A stretch of DNA of 5,680 bases from Flavobacterium sp. (lineage in GTDB: Bacteria; Bacteroidota; Bacteroidia; Flavobacteriales; Flavobacteriaceae). A model generated the notes under the pieces. It was not told where the DNA came from, did no database searches, and worked only from the letters and a program-made list of their open reading frames with translations. The stretch lies in assembly GCA_024709705.1 (NCBI GenBank), contig JANJWE010000077.1, forward strand, positions 1-5,680. Reading direction: 5' to 3'. Positions 1-5,680 of this stretch are shown here, one piece after another. The position numbers were made by a program, and so were the translations under genes. Numbering within the stretch: the first letter of the stretch is position 1; each line of letters opens with the position of its first letter.

Positions 1-443
1 ACTGCGAGGTAAAATCAATAGAAAATGCATTAGTTGATATTACAAAAAAACAAAACGAAAAGGTTTTTGGTTTGGAAACCGTTAAAGAACAAATGGAGGT
101 TTTTGAGACGATTGCTTATGATATTCAAATGGAAGAATTGATAAAAACTGCCAAATCAGAACTCGTAAATGACCGAAAGGAAATGCAAGAAGTCATGGCA
201 ATTTATGCCTCGGAAGATGTAGATAAAATGGTTGAATTTTCGAAAAAGTCTGACAATAAAATCAGTTCTCAATTTGATTCGGTTTTATTGGAAAACAGAA
301 ACGTAAATTGGATACCGACAATAATAGAAGTTGCTCAAAAAAAGCCCACGTTTTTTGGTGTAGGAGCTGCTCATCTTGGGGGTGAAATGGGCGTAATTCG
401 ATTATTGCGAAAAGCCGGATTTACAGTAGAACCGGTATTTTAG
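1..443 (+). CDS. TraB/GumN family protein, C-terminal half (5' end outside window)
   Basis: The reading frame is open from base 3 and ends with TAG at 441-443, giving 146 visible residues. Family members are usually near 290 residues, so about half is missing, including the N-terminal segment with the first conserved His. Seen here: a G-L-E-T segment followed by a Q and an aromatic/acidic helix (bases 69-110), the conserved R-N pair before a W (about 297-311), and the terminal G-x-G-A-A-H-L-G-G-E-x-G-V signature (about 357-392) followed by a short R-K-A-G-F-T-V-x-P-V strand typical of the family's C-terminus. TraB/GumN proteins are related to the Tiki/TraB fold and are suspected metal-dependent peptidases, but the role of most bacterial members is unproven. 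A TTG at 72 could look like a start, but the family similarity continues upstream of it, so the true start lies before the window. The stop overlaps that of the convergent acyltransferase gene. Confidence 0.85.
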   Translation, partial: CEVKSIENALVDITKKQNEKVFGLETVKEQMEVFETIAYDIQMEELIKTAKSELVNDRKEMQEVMAIYASEDVDKMVEFSKKSDNKISSQFDSVLLENRNVNWIPTIIEVAQKKPTFFGVGAAHLGGEMGVIRLLRKAGFTVEPVF

Positions 444-1243
444 TAGCCCCAACGTCTTTTTTGATCCAACTCCTGTTGTTCTTGAAGCACTTCAACAGGA
501 ATCACTTTGAGCAATGAAGGATGTTGCTCAATGGCATACTCGATTTTTTCAACTATTTCCTCTATGGATTCATTTTCATAGTCAATTTGTAAAGGTTCTT
601 TGATTACCATCGACTGAAGAATTCCTTTTTTCTTAATTCGCAATCCTTTACGATCAAACGAACGTCTAAATCCATCTATGACTATAGGAACAACAATAGG
701 TTTGTGTTGCTTTATGATATGAGCCGTACCTTTTCGAACCGGTTTAAAAGAACGCGTGGTTCCTTGAGGAAAAGTAATTACCCAACCGTCTTTGAGTGCT
801 ATTTTAATATTTTCAGTATCGTTGGGATTTACTTCTCTTTTTATGTCTTTGCCTTTAGCTCTCCAAGTTCGTTCTACCGTTATGGCACCTGCATAAGCCA
901 ATATTCGGGGTAATAATCCCTCTTTCATGGTTTCACTGGCAGCAACATAATAAATATTGAGTTTGGGTTGCCATAAGTAGCCTACATTTTTAATAGTATC
1001 AACTCTCCCGCTTAAACTTGCGTTAAAAACATGAAACATAGCAACTACATCTGCAAAATAAGTCTGGTGATTGGATATAAAAAGAACTCCGGTATCTGGT
1101 AAATTTTTAATAATTTCAGAACCCTCGATATGCATTTCGTTAAAACCACGATATCTTCGATGTGTTAAAACACCAAAAACACGGATCAACCATTTTTTTA
1201 GAAAAAGTATGTGTCCAAAAGGATTTCTTTTAATCAAACCCAT
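440..1243 (-). CDS. PlsC-like 1-acylglycerol-3-phosphate acyltransferase family protein
   Basis: Predicted to transfer an acyl chain onto a lysophospholipid or related lipid at the inner face of the cytoplasmic membrane. The ATG at 1243 gives 267 residues beginning M-G-L-I-K-R-N-P-F-G-H; an in-frame TTG at 1258 would add five residues, but I prefer the ATG because the similarity I recall in flavobacterial relatives starts there. The four acyltransferase blocks are visible in order: S-N-H-Q-T-Y-F-A-D (His59, Asp65), G-A-I-T-V-E-R (119-125), F-P-Q-G-T (158-162), and I-V-V-P-I-V-I-D-G (183-191). Two blocks deviate from the textbook form: five rather than four residues separate His and Asp, and Glu in F-P-E-G-T is Gln. 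A hydrophobic/basic N-terminus (residues 12-26) may associate with the membrane, but there is no clear full transmembrane helix. It lies 56 bases downstream of the Nudix gene on the same strand, probably in one operon. The exact acceptor lipid cannot be told from sequence. Confidence 0.88.
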   Translation of the reverse strand: MGLIKRNPFGHILFLKKWLIRVFGVLTHRRYRGFNEMHIEGSEIIKNLPDTGVLFISNHQTYFADVVAMFHVFNASLSGRVDTIKNVGYLWQPKLNIYYVAASETMKEGLLPRILAYAGAITVERTWRAKGKDIKREVNPNDTENIKIALKDGWVITFPQGTTRSFKPVRKGTAHIIKQHKPIVVPIVIDGFRRSFDRKGLRIKKKGILQSMVIKEPLQIDYENESIEEIVEKIEYAIEQHPSLLKVIPVEVLQEQQELDQKRRWGY

Positions 1244-1275
1244 ATTTACAAAATTCAATGTAAAAAAACCAAATG

Positions 1276-1283
1276 CGAAAGTA
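1276..1283 (-). promoter_or_regulatory. Possible -7 promoter box upstream of the acyltransferase gene
   Basis: Reading the minus strand, the gap between the Nudix and acyltransferase genes contains TACTTTCG, one mismatch from the Bacteroidota -7 element TAnnTTTG, followed by CA as is often seen. It would place a transcript start roughly 25 bases before the ATG at 1243. I found no convincing TTG at the -33 position, which would fall in the end of the Nudix gene. This may be a weak internal promoter, or chance; the two genes can equally be read from one upstream promoter. Confidence 0.25.
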
Positions 1284-1299
1284 GCAAAAACAAACTAAT

Positions 1300-1938
1300 T
1301 TAAAGAACGTTTTTTAGGGTTTCTTTGAGTTCACTCATCATCATAGCCGTAGCTCCCCATACAATATGTTCCTTCACCAAAAATGCCGGAACATCTATTG
1401 CTGCAGCATAGGAAGTGTTTAATCTTCTCTGAACCACAATATTATCATTAAGAAATTCTTTCAAAGGAAATTCAATTATGGCGGCAACTTCTGATTCTTG
1501 TGGTGTAAAAGTCAAGGGATGATTTGAAATCCCCAAAAATGGGGAAACCAAAAAATTGCTGGGTGGTATGTAAACTTCTGTAAAAGCTTTTATCACTTCA
1601 ACCCTTGTACGACACACCCCAATTTCCTCCTCGGTTTCACGTAGTGCGGTATCCATCAACGATTTATCTTCCGGATCTACTTTACCTCCGGGAAACGCAA
1701 TTTGAGAGGAATGAACTCCCGGATAGGAATTACGTACGATTAAAACCAAATGTGTATCCTTTTCTTTAGGGTACAAAAGCATCATTACGGCTGCTTTCTT
1801 TGGGTTTATACTCGAAATATTCAATTCTTTTAACATTTCAATTCGATCTACAGGCGACATTAAAAGATGAGCTTTTGCTGCCGGAAGCTTTTCTTTTGTT
1901 ATTTTTGGAACATATTTTAAAAAATCATGAAACTCCAT
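1300..1938 (-). CDS. Nudix hydrolase, CoA pyrophosphatase (NudL/YeaB) type
   Basis: Predicted to hydrolyse the diphosphate bond of CoA or CoA derivatives, giving 3',5'-ADP and 4'-phosphopantetheine; it has no signal peptide and is presumably cytoplasmic. The product is 212 residues, a normal size for the family, with an ATG start. The Nudix box runs about residues 84-108: F-P-G-G-K-V-D-P-E-D, then R-E-T-E-E-E-I-G-V, with Glu101, Glu104 and Glu105 as expected metal ligands. The spacing in the box, with D-x-x-D before the helix, matches the CoA-pyrophosphatase subgroup. The upstream family motif (L-L-T-x-R-S-x3-R-x3-G-x3-F-P-G-G) is only partly kept: Arg69 and F-P-G-G are present, but the second Arg and the middle Gly are Gly74 and Ser78. 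I recall the R-N-S-Y-x-G-V-H-S form in flavobacterial relatives, so this looks like a lineage variant, but it lowers certainty about CoA as substrate. The start overlaps the start of the divergent isomerase gene by 12 bases. The acyltransferase gene follows in the same direction. Confidence 0.87.
   Translation of the reverse strand: MEFHDFLKYVPKITKEKLPAAKAHLLMSPVDRIEMLKELNISSINPKKAAVMMLLYPKEKDTHLVLIVRNSYPGVHSSQIAFPGGKVDPEDKSLMDTALRETEEEIGVCRTRVEVIKAFTEVYIPPSNFLVSPFLGISNHPLTFTPQESEVAAIIEFPLKEFLNDNIVVQRRLNTSYAAAIDVPAFLVKEHIVWGATAMMMSELKETLKNVL
1874..1907 (+). promoter_or_regulatory. Candidate promoter for the isomerase-DUF4268 pair, inside the Nudix coding region
   Basis: A perfect match to the Bacteroidota -7 element, TATTTTTG, lies at 1900-1907. 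A TTTG at 1874-1877 can serve as the -33 element with a 22-base spacer, within the 17-23 range described for this phylum. A transcript would start near 1912-1915, leaving a leader of about 12-15 bases before the ATG at 1927. The whole element sits in the first 65 bases of the oppositely oriented Nudix gene. The consensus is A/T-rich and such matches arise by chance, so support comes mainly from spacing and position. Confidence 0.4.
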
Positions 1939-2631
1939 AAAATCCTAGTATTTTGCTTCGTAATGAGTTTGTATTCTTGTCAAAAGAATTCTAAAGATAC
2001 TGTACAAAAAAATAGTGTCCAAAAAAAGAATCCAGATCCGGTAGAAAATATAATACCTAAACCAAAATACGATTTAAAAACTGTAGTGATTACAGAAGAA
2101 AATGTGGTCGATTTTTTAACTTGGTATGGCGAACAAAACCCGGAAAATAGAGTTAAAATAGAATGTTCGTTTGGCGTCATTGAAGTTGAACTATATGAGC
2201 AAACACCATTGCACAGAGCTAATTTTATTTATTTGGTTAAAAAAAATTACTTTAATACAACTTATTTTCATAGAGTGGTAAAAAATTTCATTGTACAAGG
2301 TGGAAATTCGGATGAAACGATAACCCAAAAAGAAAGAAAAAATATTGGGAAATATTTTATTCCGGCTGAATTTGTAAAATCGTACAAGCATAAGTACGGT
2401 GCGTTAGCTTCTGCTAGAACATGGGAAAACAATCCTGAAAAATTGAGCAATCCCTTTGAATTTTATTTTGTACAAAATAAAAACGGGGCTCATCATTTGG
2501 ATGGTGAACATACGGTTTTTGGGAAAATTATATCGGGCTTTGATGTTCTTGATGAAATTGCCTCACAAAAAACAGATGAAGGAGAATATCCTTTGTTGAA
2601 TATAAAAATCAAGGTAACACTTTCAGAATAA
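1927..2631 (+). CDS. Cyclophilin-type peptidyl-prolyl cis-trans isomerase, lipoprotein
   Basis: Predicted to catalyse cis-trans isomerisation of X-Pro bonds in exported proteins. The 234-residue product starts with a lipoprotein signal peptide: Lys2 and Lys5, a hydrophobic stretch, and the lipobox L-Y-S-C with Cys18 as the lipidated residue, so it should be membrane-anchored and face the periplasm. Residues 19-75 form a polar Lys/Asn/Pro-rich linker. The cyclophilin domain covers about 77-232. The block F-H-R-V-V-K-N-F-I-V-Q-G-G (114-126) keeps the catalytic Arg116 and the pocket residues Phe121 and Gln124. The later block H-L-D-G-E-H-T-V-F-G (190-199) matches the W-L-D-G-x-H-x-V-F-G motif of human cyclophilin A, with the Trp replaced by His190 as in many cyclosporin-insensitive forms. 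The S-Q-F part of the central strand reads F-E-F-Y instead, a divergence that could affect substrate choice. The signal peptide fixes the start at 1927. Its stop overlaps the next start by one base. Confidence 0.92.
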   Translation: MKLHKILVFCFVMSLYSCQKNSKDTVQKNSVQKKNPDPVENIIPKPKYDLKTVVITEENVVDFLTWYGEQNPENRVKIECSFGVIEVELYEQTPLHRANFIYLVKKNYFNTTYFHRVVKNFIVQGGNSDETITQKERKNIGKYFIPAEFVKSYKHKYGALASARTWENNPEKLSNPFEFYFVQNKNGAHHLDGEHTVFGKIISGFDVLDEIASQKTDEGEYPLLNIKIKVTLSE

Positions 2632-3074
2632 TGTTTAGTAAAGAAGAATCCCAAAAAATTAAAAGACTATTTTGGATAGCTTTTGCTGAGGAATATCCCA
2701 GAAAATGGTTGTTATACAATACGAGAATTAAAGATTTTTCTTTCAAATTTTATGCTGATAATAAAATAGCACAAGTCGTTTTGGATATAGAATGTAAAGA
2801 TGAAGAACTCCGTAAAATCTATTTTGAAAAAATAGAATCTTTAAAATCTATTTTACAATCTGAATTTTTACCGGATGTGATTTTTGATAAGAACTTTCTT
2901 TTAGAAAATCAAAAAAGAATAAGTAGAATCTATGTTGAAATAGAGAATGTAAGCATTCATAATAAAGAAACCTGGAAGTCTGTTTTTGATTTTTTCTCAG
3001 AAAACATGGATCTTTTTGAAAGATTTTTCTACGAATATGAAGATTACATACGGGATTTAAAAATTAATACGTAA
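2631..3074 (+). CDS. DUF4268-like small protein of unknown function
   Basis: A 147-residue protein without signal peptide or membrane segment, so presumably cytoplasmic. It begins M-F-S-K-E-E-S and contains the segment R-K-W-L-L-Y-N-T-R-I-K-D-F-S-F-K-F (about 24-40), later L-P-D-V-I-F-D (about 79-85), then R-I-S-R-I-Y-V-E and a W-K-S-V-F-D-F-F helix near the end. I recognise this pattern, from memory, as the stand-alone flavobacterial form of DUF4268; elsewhere the domain occurs at the C-terminus of longer proteins. No catalytic motif is clear and I assign no function. The ATG overlaps the last base of the upstream TAA (TAATG), which supports both this start and translation coupled to the isomerase. 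The gene is rich in Lys, Glu and Phe and has the same base composition as its neighbours, so there is no sign of recent transfer. Confidence 0.8.
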   Translation: MFSKEESQKIKRLFWIAFAEEYPRKWLLYNTRIKDFSFKFYADNKIAQVVLDIECKDEELRKIYFEKIESLKSILQSEFLPDVIFDKNFLLENQKRISRIYVEIENVSIHNKETWKSVFDFFSENMDLFERFFYEYEDYIRDLKINT

Positions 3075-3086
3075 TTAAGAATTTTA

Positions 3087-3118
3087 TTTCATTTCTAATC
3101 TAATTTCAATTATATTTG
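3087..3118 (+). promoter_or_regulatory. Candidate promoter for the TPR/MORN gene
   Basis: The 69-base gap between 3075 and 3143 holds a perfect TAnnTTTG match, TATATTTG, at 3111-3118. TTTC at 3087-3090, one mismatch from the -33 consensus TTTG, lies 20 bases upstream. A transcript would begin near 3124-3126, giving a leader of about 18-20 bases before the ATG at 3144. The leader is A/T-rich without a Shine-Dalgarno sequence, as is usual in Bacteroidota. I saw no convincing terminator hairpin for the upstream gene in this gap, so some read-through is possible. Confidence 0.5.
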
Positions 3119-3143
3119 GAGAAATCAATAATTAAACATTATA

Positions 3144-5680
3144 ATGTCTTCAAATTACCTTAAAACTTTCGGAAGATTTAATCCCAAATTTTTAAATCTT
3201 TGTTACCTCTTCTTGGCAACATCCTTATTCGTTTCTAATTCTATTACTGCTCAAAGCAAATACCAAGAGCAATACGACAGTAGTTTGTTTTTATCCAATG
3301 GTGTTGAACTTTACGAAAAAGGCAAATATGCTGAATCTATTGTTGAATTTGAAAAAGTGGCCAAAACTGATCCCAATTTTTTAAAAGCACAGTATGAAAA
3401 ATTAATGTCGCTACGGGCATTGGAAAAAACAGACGAACAAAAATTATTATTGGAAAGTCTTTACAATTCTAAATTAATGTCTGATGCTCCGGAATTACTA
3501 TTGCAGTATGGTATATTTTTAAGCGATGCAAAAGAATACGATGAAGCCGAAAAAAGATTTAAAGAAGCCGAAAATTTTATTCCAAACTCTTCGATGCTGC
3601 ATTACAACTTGGCCATATTATACATTCGAAAAGAAGAAAGACAAAAAAGTATTGATTACCTAAAAAAATGTATTATTGGAAATCCAAATCATGCTTCTTC
3701 ACAATATTTTATTGGACTCTTAGCCTATGAAGATGGAAGAATTGTTGAAGGTTCACTTGCTATGCTTTCCTACTTGGCCAACGCCCCTTCAGGAAGATTT
3801 GCCAAAGATGCTATCTTAAAGTTAAATTCTAAAATGGGACAAAATTTCTTGGAAAAACCTAAATACGTTTTTTCTGAAAAGGGAGATCAATTTGAAGAAT
3901 TGGAAACCATCTTAAGAAATCAACTCCCATTAAATGCCAAATACAAAATCAAATCAAAAATTGATGATGTTATATCACGTCAGGTTCAAGCCATTTTAGA
4001 ATATGCTCCTACACATAAGGTAGGCAACGGATTCTTTGAACAAAATTACATTCCGTGGCTTGCCGATATTGCTAATAAAAATTATACCGAGGCATTTACC
4101 TACTACATATTAATGTCTATGGAAGAGGTTTTGGGTAAAAAATTAACCTCAGAAAAAAAGAAAATTTTTGACTTTGCCGAAAACTATATCGGAAAACAAT
4201 TTTGGGAAAAATACGCCCAAAGAACTATCAATCATTTTGGTAAAGAAGAAAAAGTTGTGGTATACCTCAGAAACGGAGATCCTTTTTTGATTGGAAAATC
4301 AGAAAATGGAATCAATCAGGGAAAATTTAGAGTTGTTAATAACTTTGGGCAACAAGTGAGCGAAATCAACTATTTGAATGGTGAATTAGACGGTTTGCAA
4401 AAATATTTTTTTGAAAATGGCTCTTTGTCTGAAGAAACCTTTTTTGCCAAAGGAATTAAAAACGGAGAAACTAAAGAATATTTCAAAAATGGAAACCTTC
4501 AAAGTGTTGGTACCTACAAAAACAATTTGTTAGACGGTTCATTTGTTACCTATCATCCTAATGGGGGCAAACAATGTGAATTAACTTTTAAAGATGAAAA
4601 AAGAGATGGTTTAATGGTATGCTATTATCCCAACGGAAAAAAACGAAGTGAAATTACTTATAAAGATGGACTTATTAACGGTTGGGTAATTAATTATAAC
4701 GAAGTTGGAGACATCACATCCAAATACAATTATGTTAATGATGAATTGGAAGGTGAAGGTGTAACTTATTTTGATGGTAAAACCATTAAAATGATGGCCA
4801 CATACAACAAAGGAAAGATTAAAGATTCTTTAAAAGAGTACTTTGAAAACGAACAGTTGAGAAAAGAAAGTTTGTTTGTCAACGGAACATTAAAGAAAGA
4901 AACGGAATATTTTGAAAATGGTGTACTTTCATCCGAAGCTTTTTATGACGACAAAGGGTTGTTGGAAAACTATACCTATTACGACAGAAATGGCGAAAAA
5001 TATTTTGAAGAAAAATACAAAGCCGGCGAACTCAAAATGGGATATCAATACGTTAGAAATAATCCAAAACCTACCGAAGTTCCTGTGAATAATAAAGCCT
5101 ATGTCATAAAAACATTAGACGGCAAAGTGTTGGTTAGCGGTTTCTTTGAAAAAGGAAAAATGAATAAAGAATGGACCTATTACAACAAAAATGGTCACAT
5201 TAAAACCAAACAAAATATCCAAAATAATATATCAAATGGTATTCGTCACGACTACAACACAAACGGTGATTTAGTAGCAATTTACAATAACACCAATGGT
5301 GCTATCAATGGATTTTATGAAGGTTACAGCAACGGTAAAGTAAATAGATCATTTTATTTTAAAGAAGGGGAAAGAAACGGTCCTTACATTTACTATTATG
5401 ATGACGGAACCGTTTCCTACGAAGGCTTTTTGTTAGAAGATGACAAAGCCTACAAACAATACAATTACACCCAAGACGGAAAACTTTCTCGAATCAATCA
5501 ATACCAAAATGATGTTTTAGTTCAAACAACTTCTTATACAAAAAAAGGAACTGTTGAAAACGAAAGATCTTTTTCCAACTTGAACGGTGAACAAAAACAT
5601 ACAGAATCCGAAGGAATTATAGTTGTAACCAATTCCTATGTAAACGGAATCAAGCAAGGTAAAGGAACTACTAAAGACAA
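3144..5680 (+). CDS. Exported TPR and MORN-variant repeat protein (3' end outside window)
   Basis: The frame is open from ATG 3144 to the window edge, giving 845 residues and no stop. Residues 1-36 form a signal peptide: basic residues at 7, 11 and 15, a hydrophobic core at about 16-30, and a likely cleavage I-T-A|Q after Ala36, typical for this phylum; Cys20 is not in a lipobox. TPR-like helix pairs follow at about 48-79, 117-148, 151-183 and 184-217, the first with G-K-Y-A-E-S-I-V-E-F and D-P-N. Residues about 220-385 have no motif I recognise. From residue 389 onward the protein is built of MORN-variant repeats (MORN_2 type) of the form G-x-x-x-G-x-x-x-x-Y-[YF]-x-N-G. TPRs usually bind proteins; the role of secreted MORN-variant arrays is not established. 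Automatic annotation often labels such repeats YwqK-family antitoxin, but nothing here suggests a toxin-antitoxin pair. Codon use looks like that of the neighbours. Attachment to the outer membrane or a C-terminal sorting domain cannot be judged because the end is missing. Confidence 0.88.
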   Translation, partial: MSSNYLKTFGRFNPKFLNLCYLFLATSLFVSNSITAQSKYQEQYDSSLFLSNGVELYEKGKYAESIVEFEKVAKTDPNFLKAQYEKLMSLRALEKTDEQKLLLESLYNSKLMSDAPELLLQYGIFLSDAKEYDEAEKRFKEAENFIPNSSMLHYNLAILYIRKEERQKSIDYLKKCIIGNPNHASSQYFIGLLAYEDGRIVEGSLAMLSYLANAPSGRFAKDAILKLNSKMGQNFLEKPKYVFSEKGDQFEELETILRNQLPLNAKYKIKSKIDDVISRQVQAILEYAPTHKVGNGFFEQNYIPWLADIANKNYTEAFTYYILMSMEEVLGKKLTSEKKKIFDFAENYIGKQFWEKYAQRTINHFGKEEKVVVYLRNGDPFLIGKSENGINQGKFRVVNNFGQQVSEINYLNGELDGLQKYFFENGSLSEETFFAKGIKNGETKEYFKNGNLQSVGTYKNNLLDGSFVTYHPNGGKQCELTFKDEKRDGLMVCYYPNGKKRSEITYKDGLINGWVINYNEVGDITSKYNYVNDELEGEGVTYFDGKTIKMMATYNKGKIKDSLKEYFENEQLRKESLFVNGTLKKETEYFENGVLSSEAFYDDKGLLENYTYYDRNGEKYFEEKYKAGELKMGYQYVRNNPKPTEVPVNNKAYVIKTLDGKVLVSGFFEKGKMNKEWTYYNKNGHIKTKQNIQNNISNGIRHDYNTNGDLVAIYNNTNGAINGFYEGYSNGKVNRSFYFKEGERNGPYIYYYDDGTVSYEGFLLEDDKAYKQYNYTQDGKLSRINQYQNDVLVQTTSYTKKGTVENERSFSNLNGEQKHTESEGIIVVTNSYVNGIKQGKGTTKD
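4308..5680 (+). repeat. MORN-variant repeat array within the TPR protein
   Basis: Eight units follow each other in a strict 24-residue (72-base) register from Gly389 to residue 580 (4308-4883); units begin at residues 389, 413, 437, 461, 485, 509, 533 and 557. Position 1 is mostly Gly, Asp, Glu or Asn, position 5 is Gly in seven of the eight, positions 10-11 are mostly aromatic, and position 14 is often Gly after Asn. Looser units continue to about residue 637. A non-repeat stretch with three prolines (641, 643, 647) interrupts the array at about 638-657. Repeats resume, with units starting near 671, 695, 719, 742 and 766, and one more appears to begin at the window edge. The units are diverged at the DNA level, so this is an old duplication, not a recent tandem expansion. 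Confidence 0.8.

Noticed and set aside
414..436. Small hairpin (GCCGG pairing with CCGGT, 13-base loop) near the convergent gene ends, as a bidirectional terminator
   Set aside because: Only four Watson-Crick pairs plus one G-T wobble, a long loop, weak T runs on either side, and it lies inside coding sequence.
72..443. A complete short gene starting at TTG 72
   Set aside because: The frame is open back to base 3 and the TraB/GumN similarity (G-L-E-T segment) begins upstream of 72, so this is the end of a larger gene.
704..1298. Plus-strand open frames opposite the acyltransferase gene (704-913 and 1071-1298)
   Set aside because: They are antisense shadows of a well-supported gene and show no recognisable protein features.
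2381..2398. Inverted repeat CGTAC / GTACG with an 8-base loop
   Set aside because: Five-base arms in the middle of the isomerase coding sequence; expected by chance and with no regulatory context.
1980..2450. Minus-strand open frames opposite the isomerase gene
   Set aside because: Low-complexity, Phe/Ser-rich antisense translations of a gene with clear cyclophilin motifs.
3062..3080. A/T-only inverted repeat (AATTA / TAATT) at the end of the DUF4268-like gene as a terminator
   Set aside because: Very weak stem without G or C and with no following T run; A/T-rich DNA makes such repeats common.
3144..5680. Reading the MORN-variant repeats as a YwqK-type antitoxin of a toxin-antitoxin system
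   Set aside because: This is a common automatic label for the repeat; the protein is long, exported and TPR-containing, and no toxin-like gene is next to it in the window.

Overview
The window looks like chromosomal DNA of a member of the Bacteroidota, most likely the family Flavobacteriaceae. The evidence is the strong A+T bias, the absence of clear Shine-Dalgarno sequences, promoter-like boxes matching the Bacteroidota TAnnTTTG element, signal peptides ending in A|Q or a C-terminal lipobox Cys, and protein variants I recognise from flavobacteria. No mobile element, RNA gene, CRISPR array or phage gene is visible. It reads as ordinary core or near-core genome apart from one large repeat protein.

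Layout. (1) Positions 1-443, plus strand: the C-terminal half of a TraB/GumN-family protein, cut by the window edge. (2) Positions 440-1938, minus strand: a two-gene unit transcribed leftward, first a Nudix hydrolase of the CoA-pyrophosphatase type (1300-1938), then a PlsC-like acyltransferase (440-1243). The acyltransferase stop codon overlaps that of the TraB/GumN gene. (3) Positions 1927-3074, plus strand: a cyclophilin-type peptidyl-prolyl isomerase lipoprotein whose start overlaps the Nudix start head to head by 12 bases, followed with a 1-base overlap by a small DUF4268-like protein. (4) A 69-base gap (3075-3143) with a good candidate promoter. (5) Positions 3144-5680, plus strand: a long exported protein with N-terminal TPR repeats and a long C-terminal array of MORN-variant repeats of 24 residues. 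It runs off the window after 845 residues without a stop.

How they fit together. The Nudix enzyme and the acyltransferase plausibly belong to CoA and phospholipid metabolism and are probably co-transcribed. The isomerase is probably membrane-anchored and acts on exported proteins; its coupling to the DUF4268-like gene is structural, with no obvious functional link. The TPR/MORN protein is probably periplasmic or outside the cell; its function is unknown. Packing is tight: three of the five gene junctions overlap, and no gene-free stretch exceeds 70 bases. I saw no evidence for a new multi-gene system. The points most worth following up are the large TPR/MORN protein, the head-to-head overlap of two divergent genes, and the altered acyltransferase motifs.
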